Source of the DNA: Natroniella sulfidigena
Lineage (GTDB): Bacteria > Bacillota > Halanaerobiia > Halobacteroidales > Halobacteroidaceae
Reading direction: 5' to 3'
NCBI RefSeq assembly: GCF_023223645.1
Contig: NZ_JALKBY010000011.1
Location: 52,341 to 116,340 of the forward strand
DNA: 64,000 bases
Below are positions 8,896 to 17,315 of this stretch, in pieces. Every line of letters begins with the position of its first letter. Position 1 is the first letter of the stretch. Made by a program: the position numbers and the translations under genes. A model generated the notes under the pieces. It was not told the DNA's origin and searched no databases. It saw nothing but the letters and a program-made list of their open reading frames with translations.

Positions 8896-8990
8896 CATTA
8901 AGGAAATTATACTTTTTAGAGCTTGTTGATAACTTTTATTAATTTGTATTTATTGGTTTTACTTAAACTCAATCTTAGACTTAAACTTAT
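8896..8990. repeat. Composite intergenic repeat, copy a
   Basis: Starts with TTAAGGAAATTAT and CTTTTTAGAG, continues to TATTGGTTTTACTTAAACTC and AATCTTAGACTTAAACTT. It matches copies at 14397, 33327, 46971, 60540 and 63800. It follows immediately after a terminator. The rest of the 8817-9307 gap holds only A+T-rich sequence and a small CTACTACT/AGTAGTAG hairpin near 9110-9140. Confidence 0.65.
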
Positions 8991-9307
8991 ATTTAGCCTA
9001 AATTAAGAATTCGATGTTAAATCTTTGCCTAATCTTGAATAAGCTAGCTTCACGTCGTACATAATACCTAATATGATTGGCAAGTGATTCGGGAAATTTG
9101 ACTAGCTAATAATCTACTACTATTAAATCTAAAGTAGTAGTTATGACATGCCTCCTCTCTTATAGTAATCAAGTATGTGATCTTTTGTGATTTAATTATA
9201 TTTTTGATTAATTCTCTATGAAAAATAGATGTATAGATACTTTAATTACTGCTAATACTGTTAATGGATTAGAGGTTTTAATATGGCAATAAGTGGGAGG
9301 GTAATAA

Positions 9308-10084
9308 ATGGGAAAGAAAGTAGATCTTTGTGGTGTTAACACTTCAGAGCTACCAGTTTTATCTAATAAAGAGATGAGAAAGTTATTCAAAAAGATGCAG
9401 CAAGGAGATGAGTCAGCTAGAAATACGATTGTTGGGGGAAACTTAAGGCTAGTTCTTAGTGTATTACAACGATTTAATAATCGTGGAGAGCCAATTGATG
9501 ATCTTTTCCAAGTAGGGTGTATCGGGTTGATGAAGTCCATAGATAACTTTGACTTAAGTAAGAATGTTAAATTTTCTACTTATGCTGTTCCAATGATAAT
9601 TGGGGAGATTAAACGTCATCTGAGGGATAACAACCCAATTAGAGTTAGTCGTTCATTACGTGATACAGCCTATAAAGCTTTGCAAATTAAAGAAACTTTA
9701 GAAAATAAAAAGTCTGAAGAACCTAATTTAACTGAAATAGCTCAAGAATTAGGAATTCCAAGAGAGGATATTGTTTATGCTCTTGATGCTATTCAAGATC
9801 CTATTTCACTTTTTGAACCAATTTATCATGACGGTGGTGATCCAATCTATGTGATGGATCAAATTAGCGATGATAATGATGATAATGATTGGTTAGAGGG
9901 AATTGCAGTTAGAGAAGCATTAAGACAATTAGAAGATAGAGAAAAGTTAATCTTAACATTAAGGTTTTATGAGGGTAAAACTCAAATGGAGGTAGCTGGG
10001 AATATAGGAATTTCTCAGGCCCAAGTTTCCAGATTAGAAAAAGCGGCTTTGAATAATTTAAAGAAGTATGTTAAGGAAGGTTGA
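9308..10084 (+). CDS. sigG: RNA polymerase forespore sigma factor sigma-G
   Basis: A 258-residue sigma-70 family factor. The N-terminal stretch VDLCGVNTSELPVLSNKEM is the sigma-G-specific leader that binds the anti-sigma factor Gin/SpoIIAB region. Region 2 contains NGNLRLVLSV-like and DDLFQVGCIGLMKSIDNFD, followed by FSTYAVPMIIGEIKRHLRDN and VSRSL. Region 4 has the helix-turn-helix ISQAQVSRLEKAAL near the C terminus. Sigma-F is the paralogue to exclude, and the CGVNTSELPVL leader favours sigma-G. It directs late forespore transcription. spoIIR starts 13 bases after the stop, so they may be co-transcribed. Confidence 0.93.
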   Translation: MGKKVDLCGVNTSELPVLSNKEMRKLFKKMQQGDESARNTIVGGNLRLVLSVLQRFNNRGEPIDDLFQVGCIGLMKSIDNFDLSKNVKFSTYAVPMIIGEIKRHLRDNNPIRVSRSLRDTAYKALQIKETLENKKSEEPNLTEIAQELGIPREDIVYALDAIQDPISLFEPIYHDGGDPIYVMDQISDDNDDNDWLEGIAVREALRQLEDREKLILTLRFYEGKTQMEVAGNIGISQAQVSRLEKAALNNLKKYVKEG

Positions 10085-10097
10085 GGAGGAGTAAAAG

Positions 10098-10808
10098 ATG
10101 AAGCGGGTTAAGTTTATAATTTTAATTGCTATTTTGATCAGCTTTGTTTTTGTAACAGGCTATCGAAATAGTTTTACTATTAAGGAGGGAAATCTCAAAG
10201 CTTATGGGTCTGAAGATTTACTAAGGTTACATGTAGTTGCTAATAGTAACTCACTAGATGATCAACGAATAAAAAGAGCGGTAAAAGCTGAAATACTTAA
10301 AGAAACTACTTATTTATTCAAGCATTTAGATAATCCTTTACAAGCTGAAAGAGTTGTAAAGGATAATTTAAGTGAAATTAAGCAGATAGTAAAAGATAAA
10401 CTAAGAGCGAATGATCAAGATTATAATGTTGAACTAGAACTAGGAAAATTTGATTTTCCTACAAGAAGTTATGGTGGAACAACTTTAGAAGCGGGAGAGT
10501 ATCAAGCATTGCAGGTAAGGATTGGTGAATCAAATGGAGAAAATTGGTGGTGTGTATTATTTCCCCCATTATGTTTTGTCGATTCAATTGAGGAATTATC
10601 AGAAAAAGAGTTAAATAAACTAGCTAAAAAAGAAGATGATATAGAAAATGAGCTGCCAGTGGAATTTAAATTTAAGTTAGTTGAAGTTATAGAAGAAAAT
10701 CCTCAAGTAGTTAAGTCTAAATTAAAGTTGGCCCAAATTTTAGAAAGTTCTTTTCCTGGATTAAATAAATTATTATTCTCAGGAGAACAGAATACTAAAG
10801 ATAAATAA
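10098..10808 (+). CDS. spoIIR: Stage II sporulation protein R
   Basis: SpoIIR, 236 residues, is the secreted forespore signal that triggers SpoIIGA to process pro-sigma-E in the mother cell. An N-terminal membrane/signal segment (residues 4-20) is followed by the diagnostic LLRLHVVANSNSLDDQRIK and a central WWCVLFPPLCFVD. Length is near the family norm. In Bacillus the gene is transcribed by sigma-F; here it sits directly behind sigG, so it may use a promoter inside or upstream of sigG. A GAGGAG ribosome site precedes the ATG and a perfect terminator follows. Confidence 0.93.
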   Translation: MKRVKFIILIAILISFVFVTGYRNSFTIKEGNLKAYGSEDLLRLHVVANSNSLDDQRIKRAVKAEILKETTYLFKHLDNPLQAERVVKDNLSEIKQIVKDKLRANDQDYNVELELGKFDFPTRSYGGTTLEAGEYQALQVRIGESNGENWWCVLFPPLCFVDSIEELSEKELNKLAKKEDDIENELPVEFKFKLVEVIEENPQVVKSKLKLAQILESSFPGLNKLLFSGEQNTKDK

Positions 10809-10852
10809 TAAAGATTATCACTTAATATTAAGTGATAATCTTTATTATTTTG
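10805..10852 (+). terminator. Bidirectional terminator after spoIIR
   Basis: Long perfect hairpin AAAGATTATCACTTA / TAAGTGATAATCTTT with A-run before and T-run after. Confidence 0.9.
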
Positions 10853-10917
10853 TAACAAACTTATATCTGGCACATATAATAATTATAAATAACTGGGTTA
10901 AGAAGGGGGAATAAAAA

Positions 10918-11181
10918 TTGATCAAAACTTCTGAATTGAAAGCAAAAGAGATTATTAATGTTAGTAATGGACAGAGGTTGGGAACGATAGAAGATATAGA
11001 TATTGATTTAGTGGCTGGTAAGATAAATGGAATAATTGTCCCTAAAGAAGAGAAATTTATAAAATTTTTCAGTGAAAATAATGATTTATACATATCCTGG
11101 TCAAATATAGAAAAGATTGGTGAAGATGTTATATTAGTTACAGTCAATGATGGATTAGACTCATCTCCTGGTGAAGATTAA
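10918..11181 (+). CDS. YlmC/YmxH-family PRC-barrel sporulation protein
   Basis: An 87-residue protein of the YlmC/YmxH family: a single PRC-barrel-like beta domain opening with IKTSELKAKEIINVSNGQRLG and containing GKINGIIVP and a C-terminal VILV. These proteins are conserved in spore-formers and often lie beside sigG, as here, but no molecular activity is established. The start is TTG 10918 behind a GGGGG tract. An ATG start is not available in this frame upstream. Confidence 0.82.
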   Translation: MIKTSELKAKEIINVSNGQRLGTIEDIDIDLVAGKINGIIVPKEEKFIKFFSENNDLYISWSNIEKIGEDVILVTVNDGLDSSPGED

Positions 11182-11286
11182 GAGCTATCACCTTTATTTT
11201 CATTTGCAAAAATAAGACTTTTTTTAGATATTGTAGGATATAAAAAATTGAATTGGAAAATATAAATAATAAAGGAGGGAGAAAAA

Positions 11287-11427
11287 ATGGATCTTTCAAA
11301 AAAGTTTAAAGATAAGTGGGCCAACTTATCAGAAAATGAGGTTGATAAATTAAGAAATATGGAAGAAGCAATGAATGAAGATAAAGCAGAAAAGAATATA
11401 AGATTGATGGTGGTTACAGATAAATAA
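11287..11427 (+). CDS. Small hypothetical protein (46 aa)
   Basis: A short open frame preceded by an excellent AAAGGAGGGAG ribosome site. The product is a 46-residue, highly charged, probably helical protein beginning MDLSKKFKDKWANL, without signal or membrane segment. It contains one copy of the overrepresented octamer GGGCCAAC (11318-11325). I do not recognise a family. Proximity to sigG, spoIIR and the ylmC-like gene suggests, but does not show, a sporulation-related role. Confidence 0.6.
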   Translation: MDLSKKFKDKWANLSENEVDKLRNMEEAMNEDKAEKNIRLMVVTDK

Positions 11428-11635
11428 AGCGACTAAGCTCTCTTTTTTAGAAAGGAATTCTTTAAAAAGAGGATTTTAAATAGCTCTCTTGAATATTTAT
11501 AAGAGAAGTTAGTTCTTGAACTTAGTTATATTTATTTTCAAGGGAAAATAAAATTTGCAGTTTAAAATAGCTAATTTAATTTAATCTAATCTAATTGACT
11601 GAAATAGGGATAAACAAATTGCATAACAGTTAGAC

Positions 11636-11683
11636 ATATCATATATAGTATGATATTATTTCCAAGCACACAACATATTGTGT
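11636..11683 (+). promoter_or_regulatory. Tandem NrdR-box candidates upstream of nrdR-nrdD
   Basis: Two 16-base sites resemble the NrdR consensus ACACWATATATWGTGT. Box 2 (11668-11683, ACACAACATATTGTGT) matches 15 of 16. Box 1 (11636-11651, ATATCATATATAGTAT) matches 12 of 16. Their centres are 32 bases apart, the three-helical-turn spacing known for NrdR sites. Box 2 is also the core of an AAGCACACAA/TTGTGTGCTT hairpin followed by T-rich sequence, which might double as a terminator. The remainder of the 11428-11734 gap is A+T-rich with no other signal seen. Confidence 0.68.
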
Positions 11684-11734
11684 GCTTTTCTTTTGTGTGG
11701 GGAGTAGTTTAATGAGAGGGGTATAGTTTTAGTT

Positions 11735-12187
11735 ATGAAATGTCCATATTGTACAGAGGTTAATAGTAAAGTGGTTGATTCAAGAGCTACAGAAGATAAT
11801 ACAACAATTAGACGGAGAAGAGAATGTTTAGATTGTAGTAAACGATTTACTACATATGAGAGAATAGATGAACTTCCTATCATAGTTGTCAAGAAAGATG
11901 GTAGAAGAGAAAGATTTGATAGAAATAAGGTTATGAGTGGTTTGATCAAAGCTTGTGAAAAAAGACCAATATCTAGAGAACAATTAGAAGGGGTAGTTAA
12001 TTCAGTAGAGCAGAAGATCAGAAATCAAATGGAAGGTGAAGTTGAGAGTACTGTAATTGGTGAACTTGTAATGGATTATCTATGTCAACTTGATGAAGTA
12101 GCCTATGTTAGGTTTGCTTCAGTTTATCGTCAGTTTAAGGATATTGAGAATTTCAGAAAAGAATTAGATAAATTATTAGATAACTAA
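11735..12187 (+). CDS. nrdR: Transcriptional repressor NrdR
   Basis: NrdR, 150 residues, represses ribonucleotide reductase operons in response to ATP/dATP. The N-terminal zinc ribbon has MKCPYC (residues 1-6) and CLDCSKRF (about 32-39), and an ATP-cone domain starts at [12 protein letters not shown] and runs to about residue 140. Length is typical. It is followed after 15 bases by nrdD, its likely target, and preceded by paired NrdR-box candidates, which implies autoregulation of the whole operon. Confidence 0.95.
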   Translation: MKCPYCTEVNSKVVDSRATEDNTTIRRRRECLDCSKRFTTYERIDELPIIVVKKDGRRERFDRNKVMSGLIKACEKRPISREQLEGVVNSVEQKIRNQMEGEVESTVIGELVMDYLCQLDEVAYVRFASVYRQFKDIENFRKELDKLLDN

Positions 12188-12202
12188 GGAGTGGAATAAT
12201 CA

Positions 12203-14326
12203 ATGACTAAAAGAATGAGTGCAAGATCTGAAGAGAGAAGATTCACTAAAGTAAAGAAACGAGATGGAAGAGTAGCACCATTTGATAAGCTTAAGATAGT
12301 AGATGCTATTTTTGGTGCAGCACAAGAAGTAGGGGGGCATGATCGAGAGCTGGCAAAAGAAGTAGCAGAACTAGCAATTAATTATGTAGAGGAGAATCTT
12401 AATTCTGAAATACCGACTGTAGAAGAGGTGCAAGATTGTGTAGAGAAAGCTTTAATTGAAAGAGGACATGCTAGAACTGCTAAGGCATATATTTTATATC
12501 GAGAGAAACGTTCTCGTTATCGTCATGCTAAAAGTGATTTAATGCAGCAGGTATCTGAAGTAGAAGAAGAGACTATTAGAGATAATGCTAATGTTGGAAA
12601 CTCTCCTTCGGCTAAGATGCTGCAAGTAGGGATGGCAGCGAGTAAAGAATATTATCTTTCTAATTTAATCCCAGAACATATTGTAAAAGCTTATCGGAAA
12701 GGGAATATACATATTCATGATTTGGATTATTATGGTAAAACAATAAATTGTATGCAAATTCCTTTAGCTAAATTATTAAAAGAGGGGTTCAATACTGGGT
12801 ATGGATATATTCGACCGCCGAAAAGAATTTCTAGTGCAGTAATGTTATCTTGTATTATTTTACAAAGCTGTCAAAATGATATGTATGGGGGGCAAGCTTT
12901 CCCGTGGTTTGATAAAACTATGTCCGATTATGTTCCAGAAAGGTATTCAGAATTAAAGGAAAAAGAAGAAGCAGGAACTATTACAGAAGTTGAAAAAGAA
13001 CTTTTAGATAAGATTATTGATGATGTTTATCAAGGGATGGAAGCATTGGTTTATAATTTAAATACGATGCATTCTCGTGCTGGAGCCCAAGTTCCATTCA
13101 GTTCAATTAACTTTGGAACTGATACTACTCCTGAAGGTAGATTGATTAATGAACAATTGTTGAAAGCATTTAAAGCAGGGTTAGGAAATGGAGAGACTCC
13201 TATCTTCCCAAACTTGATCTTTAGATTAAAAGAAGGTGTTAACTTTAATCCTGAAGATCCAAATTATGACTTGTATCAATTAGCTTTAGAGGTAGCAGGA
13301 AGGAGAATGAACCCTACTTTTTCTTTCATGGATGCTAGCTTTAATCAAGAGTATGATGATCGAGCCTCATATATGGGATGTAGAAGTCGGGTAATGGGCA
13401 ATAGGCATGGTGAATCGACTCCTGAAGCACGAGGGAATATTGCTCCTATTTCAATTAACTTACCAAGGTTAGGAATCAAATCTGATAGTATAATTCAATT
13501 CTTCAATGAATTTGATAAGGTGATTGATCTATGTGAAGAGCAGTTAATGCATCGCTATGAAGTCTGTAAAAAATTAAAAGTAAAGGATTTACCATTTGTA
13601 ATGGGCCAAGGGATTTATGTTGATGCGGAAGGATTAGAGCCTACTGATAGTATTGAGGATGCTATGAAGCATGGTACTTTAAGTATTGGATTTATAGGAT
13701 TAGCAGAATGCTTAAAAGCCTTGATTGGCCAACATCATGGAGAGAGCGAAGAAGCACAAGAGTTAGGATTGAAGATTATTGGACACTTGCGTGATCGTTT
13801 AGATCAATTAAGTGACAAGCATGATTTAAACTTTACTTGTTATGCTACTCCTGCTGAAGGTTTGTCAGGACGGTTTATTAAATTAGATCAAGATAAATTT
13901 GGAGAAATAGAAGGTGTAACTGATCATGATTTCTACACTAACTCCTTCCATGTTCCAGTTTATTATGATATTTCTTTTGAAGAAAAGGTAAAGATAGAAG
14001 CTCCTTATCATGAATATACTAATGCTGGTCATATTTCTTATATTGAATTACCAAGTGCTATTGAAGAGAATACAGCAGCATTAGAGAATATTCATCGAGT
14101 AATGAAAGAATCTAATATGGGATATGCGGGGATTAACTTCCCGATTGACGAATGTTTAGATTGTAATCACTCAGGCATTATTGCTGAAGATGACTGTCCA
14201 TCCTGTGGTAGTGAACGGATAAGAAGGGTGCGTAGAGTAACTGGATATTTATCAACGTTAGATCGTTTTGCACCAGGTAAAAAAGCTGAATATGATCAAA
14301 GAGTAGATCATTTAGATAAGTGTTAA
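12203..14326 (+). CDS. nrdD: Anaerobic ribonucleoside-triphosphate reductase (class III)
   Basis: NrdD, 707 residues, makes deoxynucleotides through an oxygen-sensitive glycyl radical. An ATP-cone allosteric domain occupies about residues 12-105 (VKKRDGRVAPFD). The central barrel includes HIHDLDYY and SCIILQSCQND. Near the C terminus are two CxxC pairs (CLDC, CPSC) forming the zinc site, followed by the glycyl-radical loop RRVTGYLSTLDRF. The gene is followed by a strong terminator, and no nrdG activase lies next to it, unlike many genomes. The activase must be encoded elsewhere. Confidence 0.95.
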   Translation: MTKRMSARSEERRFTKVKKRDGRVAPFDKLKIVDAIFGAAQEVGGHDRELAKEVAELAINYVEENLNSEIPTVEEVQDCVEKALIERGHARTAKAYILYREKRSRYRHAKSDLMQQVSEVEEETIRDNANVGNSPSAKMLQVGMAASKEYYLSNLIPEHIVKAYRKGNIHIHDLDYYGKTINCMQIPLAKLLKEGFNTGYGYIRPPKRISSAVMLSCIILQSCQNDMYGGQAFPWFDKTMSDYVPERYSELKEKEEAGTITEVEKELLDKIIDDVYQGMEALVYNLNTMHSRAGAQVPFSSINFGTDTTPEGRLINEQLLKAFKAGLGNGETPIFPNLIFRLKEGVNFNPEDPNYDLYQLALEVAGRRMNPTFSFMDASFNQEYDDRASYMGCRSRVMGNRHGESTPEARGNIAPISINLPRLGIKSDSIIQFFNEFDKVIDLCEEQLMHRYEVCKKLKVKDLPFVMGQGIYVDAEGLEPTDSIEDAMKHGTLSIGFIGLAECLKALIGQHHGESEEAQELGLKIIGHLRDRLDQLSDKHDLNFTCYATPAEGLSGRFIKLDQDKFGEIEGVTDHDFYTNSFHVPVYYDISFEEKVKIEAPYHEYTNAGHISYIELPSAIEENTAALENIHRVMKESNMGYAGINFPIDECLDCNHSGIIAEDDCPSCGSERIRRVRRVTGYLSTLDRFAPGKKAEYDQRVDHLDKC

Positions 14327-14348
14327 TCTAAGAGTAGTTTAAATTTAG

Positions 14349-14392
14349 TTCCTGCAATAAAGGTATATACCTTTATTGCAGGAACTTTTTTA
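14349..14392 (+). terminator. Terminator after nrdD
   Basis: Perfect hairpin TTCCTGCAATAAAGGTAT / ATACCTTTATTGCAGGAA followed by TTTTTT. Confidence 0.9.
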
Positions 14393-14396
14393 TTGC

Positions 14397-14535
14397 TTAG
14401 GAAATTATGTTTTTTAGAGGTTGGAATAACTTTTAAATTTTATTTTTTTAAAGGTGATGATAACTTTTCTCAGTTTATATTTGTTGGTTTTACTTAAACT
14501 TAATCTTAGACTTAGTTGCCAGAGGCAACTTTCTA
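14397..14535. repeat. Composite intergenic repeat, copy b
   Basis: Begins TTAGGAAATTATG and TTTTTTAGAGGTTGG directly behind the nrdD terminator, includes TTTGTTGGTTTTACTTAAAC and AATCTTAGACTTAG, and ends in the palindromic cap GTTGCCAGAGGCAAC plus T-rich sequence. It fills most of the 307-base gap. Confidence 0.7.
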
Positions 14536-14633
14536 TTTTAGCTTAAAAAGTTATTTATACAGGGAAAAGACAATTTTTGTTGAAAATAGTAATAGTATCA
14601 GTTTTAAACATAAAATAGATAGGGAGATGAAAA

Positions 14634-15077
14634 ATGAAGAAGATTAGTGTTGGTTTATTAGTGATTATTCTGTTGGTGATAGTAACTTATCAAACGGATT
14701 TTTTTAATAAAACTTTAGTTAGTGAACAAGTTAGCTTAAATGCTGAAGAGTATAGTATGTATGATTTTGAGCTAGATCAAAAGACTAATGTAAAGATCAG
14801 TTGTAAGAGGTTAGAAGGAGCAGTAGTTGAATGGTTACTGATTGATCAAAAACATTTAGAAGAAGATTTATTTATTGGAGATATAATCGATAATCCTGAG
14901 TTTAGAGAGTATGGTCTTTTTATTTCTACTGATGATGGAGAAGCACAAAGGTTTACTTTGGAACCAGGTGCATATACTGTTATTTTAAATAATACTAAAC
15001 ATGGTAACATCTATCCTAGTGATTTTGTACAGCAGGATTCAACCTTAAAAGTTGAGATTGAAATTGTTAGGTGGTAG
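14634..15077 (+). CDS. Hypothetical exported or membrane-anchored protein
   Basis: A 147-residue protein with an N-terminal hydrophobic helix (about residues 5-22) and no lipobox, so it is probably an anchored or secreted protein. The rest looks beta-rich and acidic, with SLNAEEYSMYDFELDQ and a FTLEPGAYTVIL motif reminiscent of small extracytoplasmic beta-sandwich domains that bear on ligand or polymer binding. I do not recognise a family. A GGGAG site precedes the ATG. It stands alone between nrdD and argF. Confidence 0.6.
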   Translation: MKKISVGLLVIILLVIVTYQTDFFNKTLVSEQVSLNAEEYSMYDFELDQKTNVKISCKRLEGAVVEWLLIDQKHLEEDLFIGDIIDNPEFREYGLFISTDDGEAQRFTLEPGAYTVILNNTKHGNIYPSDFVQQDSTLKVEIEIVRW

Positions 15078-15088
15078 CGGAAATAAAA

Positions 15089-15118
15089 CTTGAATATTTA
15101 TTAAGTTACATGTATAAT
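15089..15118 (+). promoter_or_regulatory. argF promoter with overlapping ARG box
   Basis: A -35 TTGAAT (15090-15095) and a -10 TATAAT (15113-15118) are separated by 17 bases. The -35 and spacer are covered by an ArgR-type operator at 15089-15106, whose complement ACTTAATAAATATTCAAG matches the Bacillus ARG box CATGAATAAAAATTCAAG at 14 of 18 positions. The argG promoter has the same architecture. Confidence 0.75.
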
Positions 15119-15143
15119 TATTTAAAAAGGAGTTGAGAATAAA

Positions 15144-16061
15144 ATGGAGCATTTATTAACGATAAAAGATCTAAAAAAAGAAGAAATTAATGAATTGTTT
15201 TCTTTAACTAAGAAGTTGAAGGAAGAAAATAAAGAAGGTATTGCTCATAATTTATTAACTGGAAAGAGTTTGGGAATGATCTTTGCTAAATCTTCTACTA
15301 GAACTAGAGTCTCTTTTGAGGTTGGAATTTATCAATTAGGGGGTCAAGGGGTATTTTTAAGTTCTAATGATATTCAACTAGGACGAGGTGAATCAATCAG
15401 TGATACTGCTAAGGTTTTATCACGTTATTTGGATGGAATTATGATTAGAACCTTTGCTCATAGTGATGTAGAAAAATTAGCTGAACATGGTTCAATTCCT
15501 ATAATCAATGGACTGACAGACTCTTATCATCCTTGTCAAGGCTTAACTGATCTATTTACAGTTTATGAACATAAGGGCCAACTCTCTAATTTAAAGCTGA
15601 CTTATATTGGAGATGGAAATAATGTCGCCCATTCACTGTTGTTAGCTACTACTAAGATGGGAATGGATATCTCAATTGCTACACCTAGTGATTATCGACC
15701 TGATGCAGAAGTCTTACAGGTTGCTAAAGAGTGGGCTGCAGAGAGTGGTAGTCAAGTTGAAGTTGTAACTGATCCGCTACAAGCAGCTCAAGAAGCTGAT
15801 GTTTTATATACTGATGTCTGGGCCAGTATGGGAGATGAAGCAGAGAAAGAAGAGCGCAAAGAGGCTTTTAAGGATTATCAGGTTAATACTGAAGTTATGA
15901 ATGTAGCTCAAGATGATGCTATTTTCCTGCATTGTTTACCTGCTCATCGTGGTGAAGAGGTAACAGCCGATGTAATAGATGGAGAGCAGTCAGTAGTTTT
16001 TGATCAAGCAGAGAATAGAATGCATGTTCAAAAAGCAATTATGGTTAAGCTGATGAAATAA
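15144..16061 (+). CDS. argF: Ornithine carbamoyltransferase
   Basis: A cytosolic transcarbamylase of 305 residues converting ornithine and carbamoyl phosphate to citrulline. The carbamoyl-phosphate site SSTRTR is at residues 50-55, the second signature HPCQGLTD lies near residue 130, and the ornithine/catalytic loop HCLPAHRGEEV near residue 268. The ARG box over its promoter fits a biosynthetic rather than catabolic role, and the argG-argH operon at 30190 supplies the remaining steps. An AAGGAG site precedes the ATG and a perfect terminator follows. Confidence 0.96.
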   Translation: MEHLLTIKDLKKEEINELFSLTKKLKEENKEGIAHNLLTGKSLGMIFAKSSTRTRVSFEVGIYQLGGQGVFLSSNDIQLGRGESISDTAKVLSRYLDGIMIRTFAHSDVEKLAEHGSIPIINGLTDSYHPCQGLTDLFTVYEHKGQLSNLKLTYIGDGNNVAHSLLLATTKMGMDISIATPSDYRPDAEVLQVAKEWAAESGSQVEVVTDPLQAAQEADVLYTDVWASMGDEAEKEERKEAFKDYQVNTEVMNVAQDDAIFLHCLPAHRGEEVTADVIDGEQSVVFDQAENRMHVQKAIMVKLMK

Positions 16062-16096
16062 AAGAAGCTGCCGCTTAAGCGGCAGCTTCTTTTATT
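16059..16096 (+). terminator. Terminator after argF
   Basis: Hairpin AAAAGAAGCTGCCGC / GCGGCAGCTTCTTTT starting at the argF stop codon, A-run and T-run flanked. Confidence 0.92.
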
Positions 16097-16244
16097 TCAG
16101 TAACTAAAAATAGACCAACAGACAACAAGAAAAAATAAAATTTATTTAATATTAAAAATATGAAGGAATTTTAGGTCAAATGGCGAAATTGTCTAAATAA
16201 CACATTATAAAAAAAAGTGACACTGGATAAAAGGAGGGTTTATG

Positions 16245-16856
16245 ATGCACTTGCCTGATGGAGTTGTTAGAGAAGGGGTTTTATTAGCAAGTTATGGAGG
16301 TAGTGCTTTACTATACTATTTATCATCTCGACAAAAAAAGGCTGATTTTAAATTAGTTCCTAAGATGAGTTTAGTAACAGCTGTTTTATTTGTAGCTTCT
16401 TTAATCCATATTCCAGTCGGAATGACAACTGTTCATTTTTCATTTGTAGGGTTGGCTGGAATCTTATTAGGTCCATTATCTTTTTTATCGGTTTTAGTTG
16501 CTCTATTTTTACAGTTAATATTATTTAATCATGGAGGCTATTCTACCTTAGGGGTTAATACCTTAAACTTTGCTATGGGAGCTTTGAGTGGTTATTATAT
16601 CTTTAGACTTAGAAAGAATTTAGAAATGAATAATTTTTTAGAAGGGGTCTTTGCTTTTCTAGCAGGGGCTGGTTCTATGCTAGTTAAGGTTGCCGTTGCT
16701 TCTGTTGGTTTATACTTGTCGGACTATCCAGCTAGTGTAGCAATCTCTTTAACTACAGTACATCTGCCTATATTTTTAGGAGAAGGGGTAGTTACTGCTT
16801 TATTGGTTGTTGCTTTATCAAAGAAGAATAGGGGGTATATCTATGATGAAGAGTAA
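16245..16856 (+). CDS. CbiM/NikM-type ECF transporter substrate-binding membrane component
   Basis: An integral membrane S-component (about 203 residues) of a cobalt or nickel energy-coupling-factor transporter. The mature N terminus MHLPDG is the CbiM/NikM signature, in which the free amine of Met1 and His2 coordinate the metal. This, and the 6-base spacing to AAGGAGGG, make ATG 16245 preferable to ATG 16242. Internal motifs include IHIPVGMTTVHFSF, NHGGYSTLGVN and several hydrophobic segments. Cobalt would feed the corrinoid pathway encoded at 1-8.8 kb; nickel is the alternative. No CbiQ or CbiO-type module is present nearby. No B12 riboswitch was recognised upstream. Confidence 0.85.
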   Translation: MHLPDGVVREGVLLASYGGSALLYYLSSRQKKADFKLVPKMSLVTAVLFVASLIHIPVGMTTVHFSFVGLAGILLGPLSFLSVLVALFLQLILFNHGGYSTLGVNTLNFAMGALSGYYIFRLRKNLEMNNFLEGVFAFLAGAGSMLVKVAVASVGLYLSDYPASVAISLTTVHLPIFLGEGVVTALLVVALSKKNRGYIYDEE

Positions 16857-17262
16857 GAAGTTATTGCTTATTATCTGTTTCAGTTTAATGTTCAGTTTTA
16901 TTATTATAGAAGATGCTTTAGCACATCGGATGTTGATTGAAGAGGTTGGTGAGGATTATGTAGTAGTTGGCTTTGATGATGGGACTAAAGCTATGGAAGT
17001 AGATGTTGTCCTGTATGACCAAGATGAAGAGGTTCTTTTAGAGGGGAAAACTGATTTAGAAGGGGGATTTGAGTTTGACCCTGAACTTCAACCCTATAAA
17101 ATTGTTTCGAGTGATACTTATGGTCATCGAGCTGAATGGACTAGTGATGAACCAATAACTGAAGAGAGATTTCCACGCTGGGCAAGAGCTTTACTAGGGA
17201 TTGGTATTTTGTTATTTATCGGAGTTAGTGCAAATTTTATTAGCAAGAAGAAGGACAATTAA
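16843..17262 (+). CDS. NikL/NikK-like auxiliary component with extracytoplasmic domain
   Basis: A protein of about 139 residues: cleavable signal peptide ending ALA, mature start HRMLIEEVGED, a beta-rich extracytoplasmic domain of DUF4198/transthyretin-like character (VVLYDQDEEVLLEGKTDLEGGFEF), and one C-terminal membrane helix before KKKDN. This layout matches NikL/NikK-type extra subunits of nickel or cobalt ECF transporters. The His immediately after the cleavage site may help to bind metal. It overlaps the CbiM-like gene by 14 bases and has a GGGGG tract at good distance from ATG 16843/16846. Upstream in-frame starts lack a ribosome site. Confidence 0.7.
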   Translation: MMKSKKLLLIICFSLMFSFIIIEDALAHRMLIEEVGEDYVVVGFDDGTKAMEVDVVLYDQDEEVLLEGKTDLEGGFEFDPELQPYKIVSSDTYGHRAEWTSDEPITEERFPRWARALLGIGILLFIGVSANFISKKKDN

Positions 17263-17315
17263 GGATTAAATATTAGTTGTAGTTGAGGTTATTCTTAGCT
17301 ACAACTTTTTTGTTT

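Noticed and set aside
9208..9540. Minus-strand frame overlapping the sigG start
   Set aside because: No ribosome site and it is antisense to conserved sigma-G sequence.
16097..16244. Cobalamin or nickel riboswitch before the CbiM-like gene
   Set aside because: GTGACACTGG near 16218 only loosely recalls a B12 box and no surrounding riboswitch structure was recognised.
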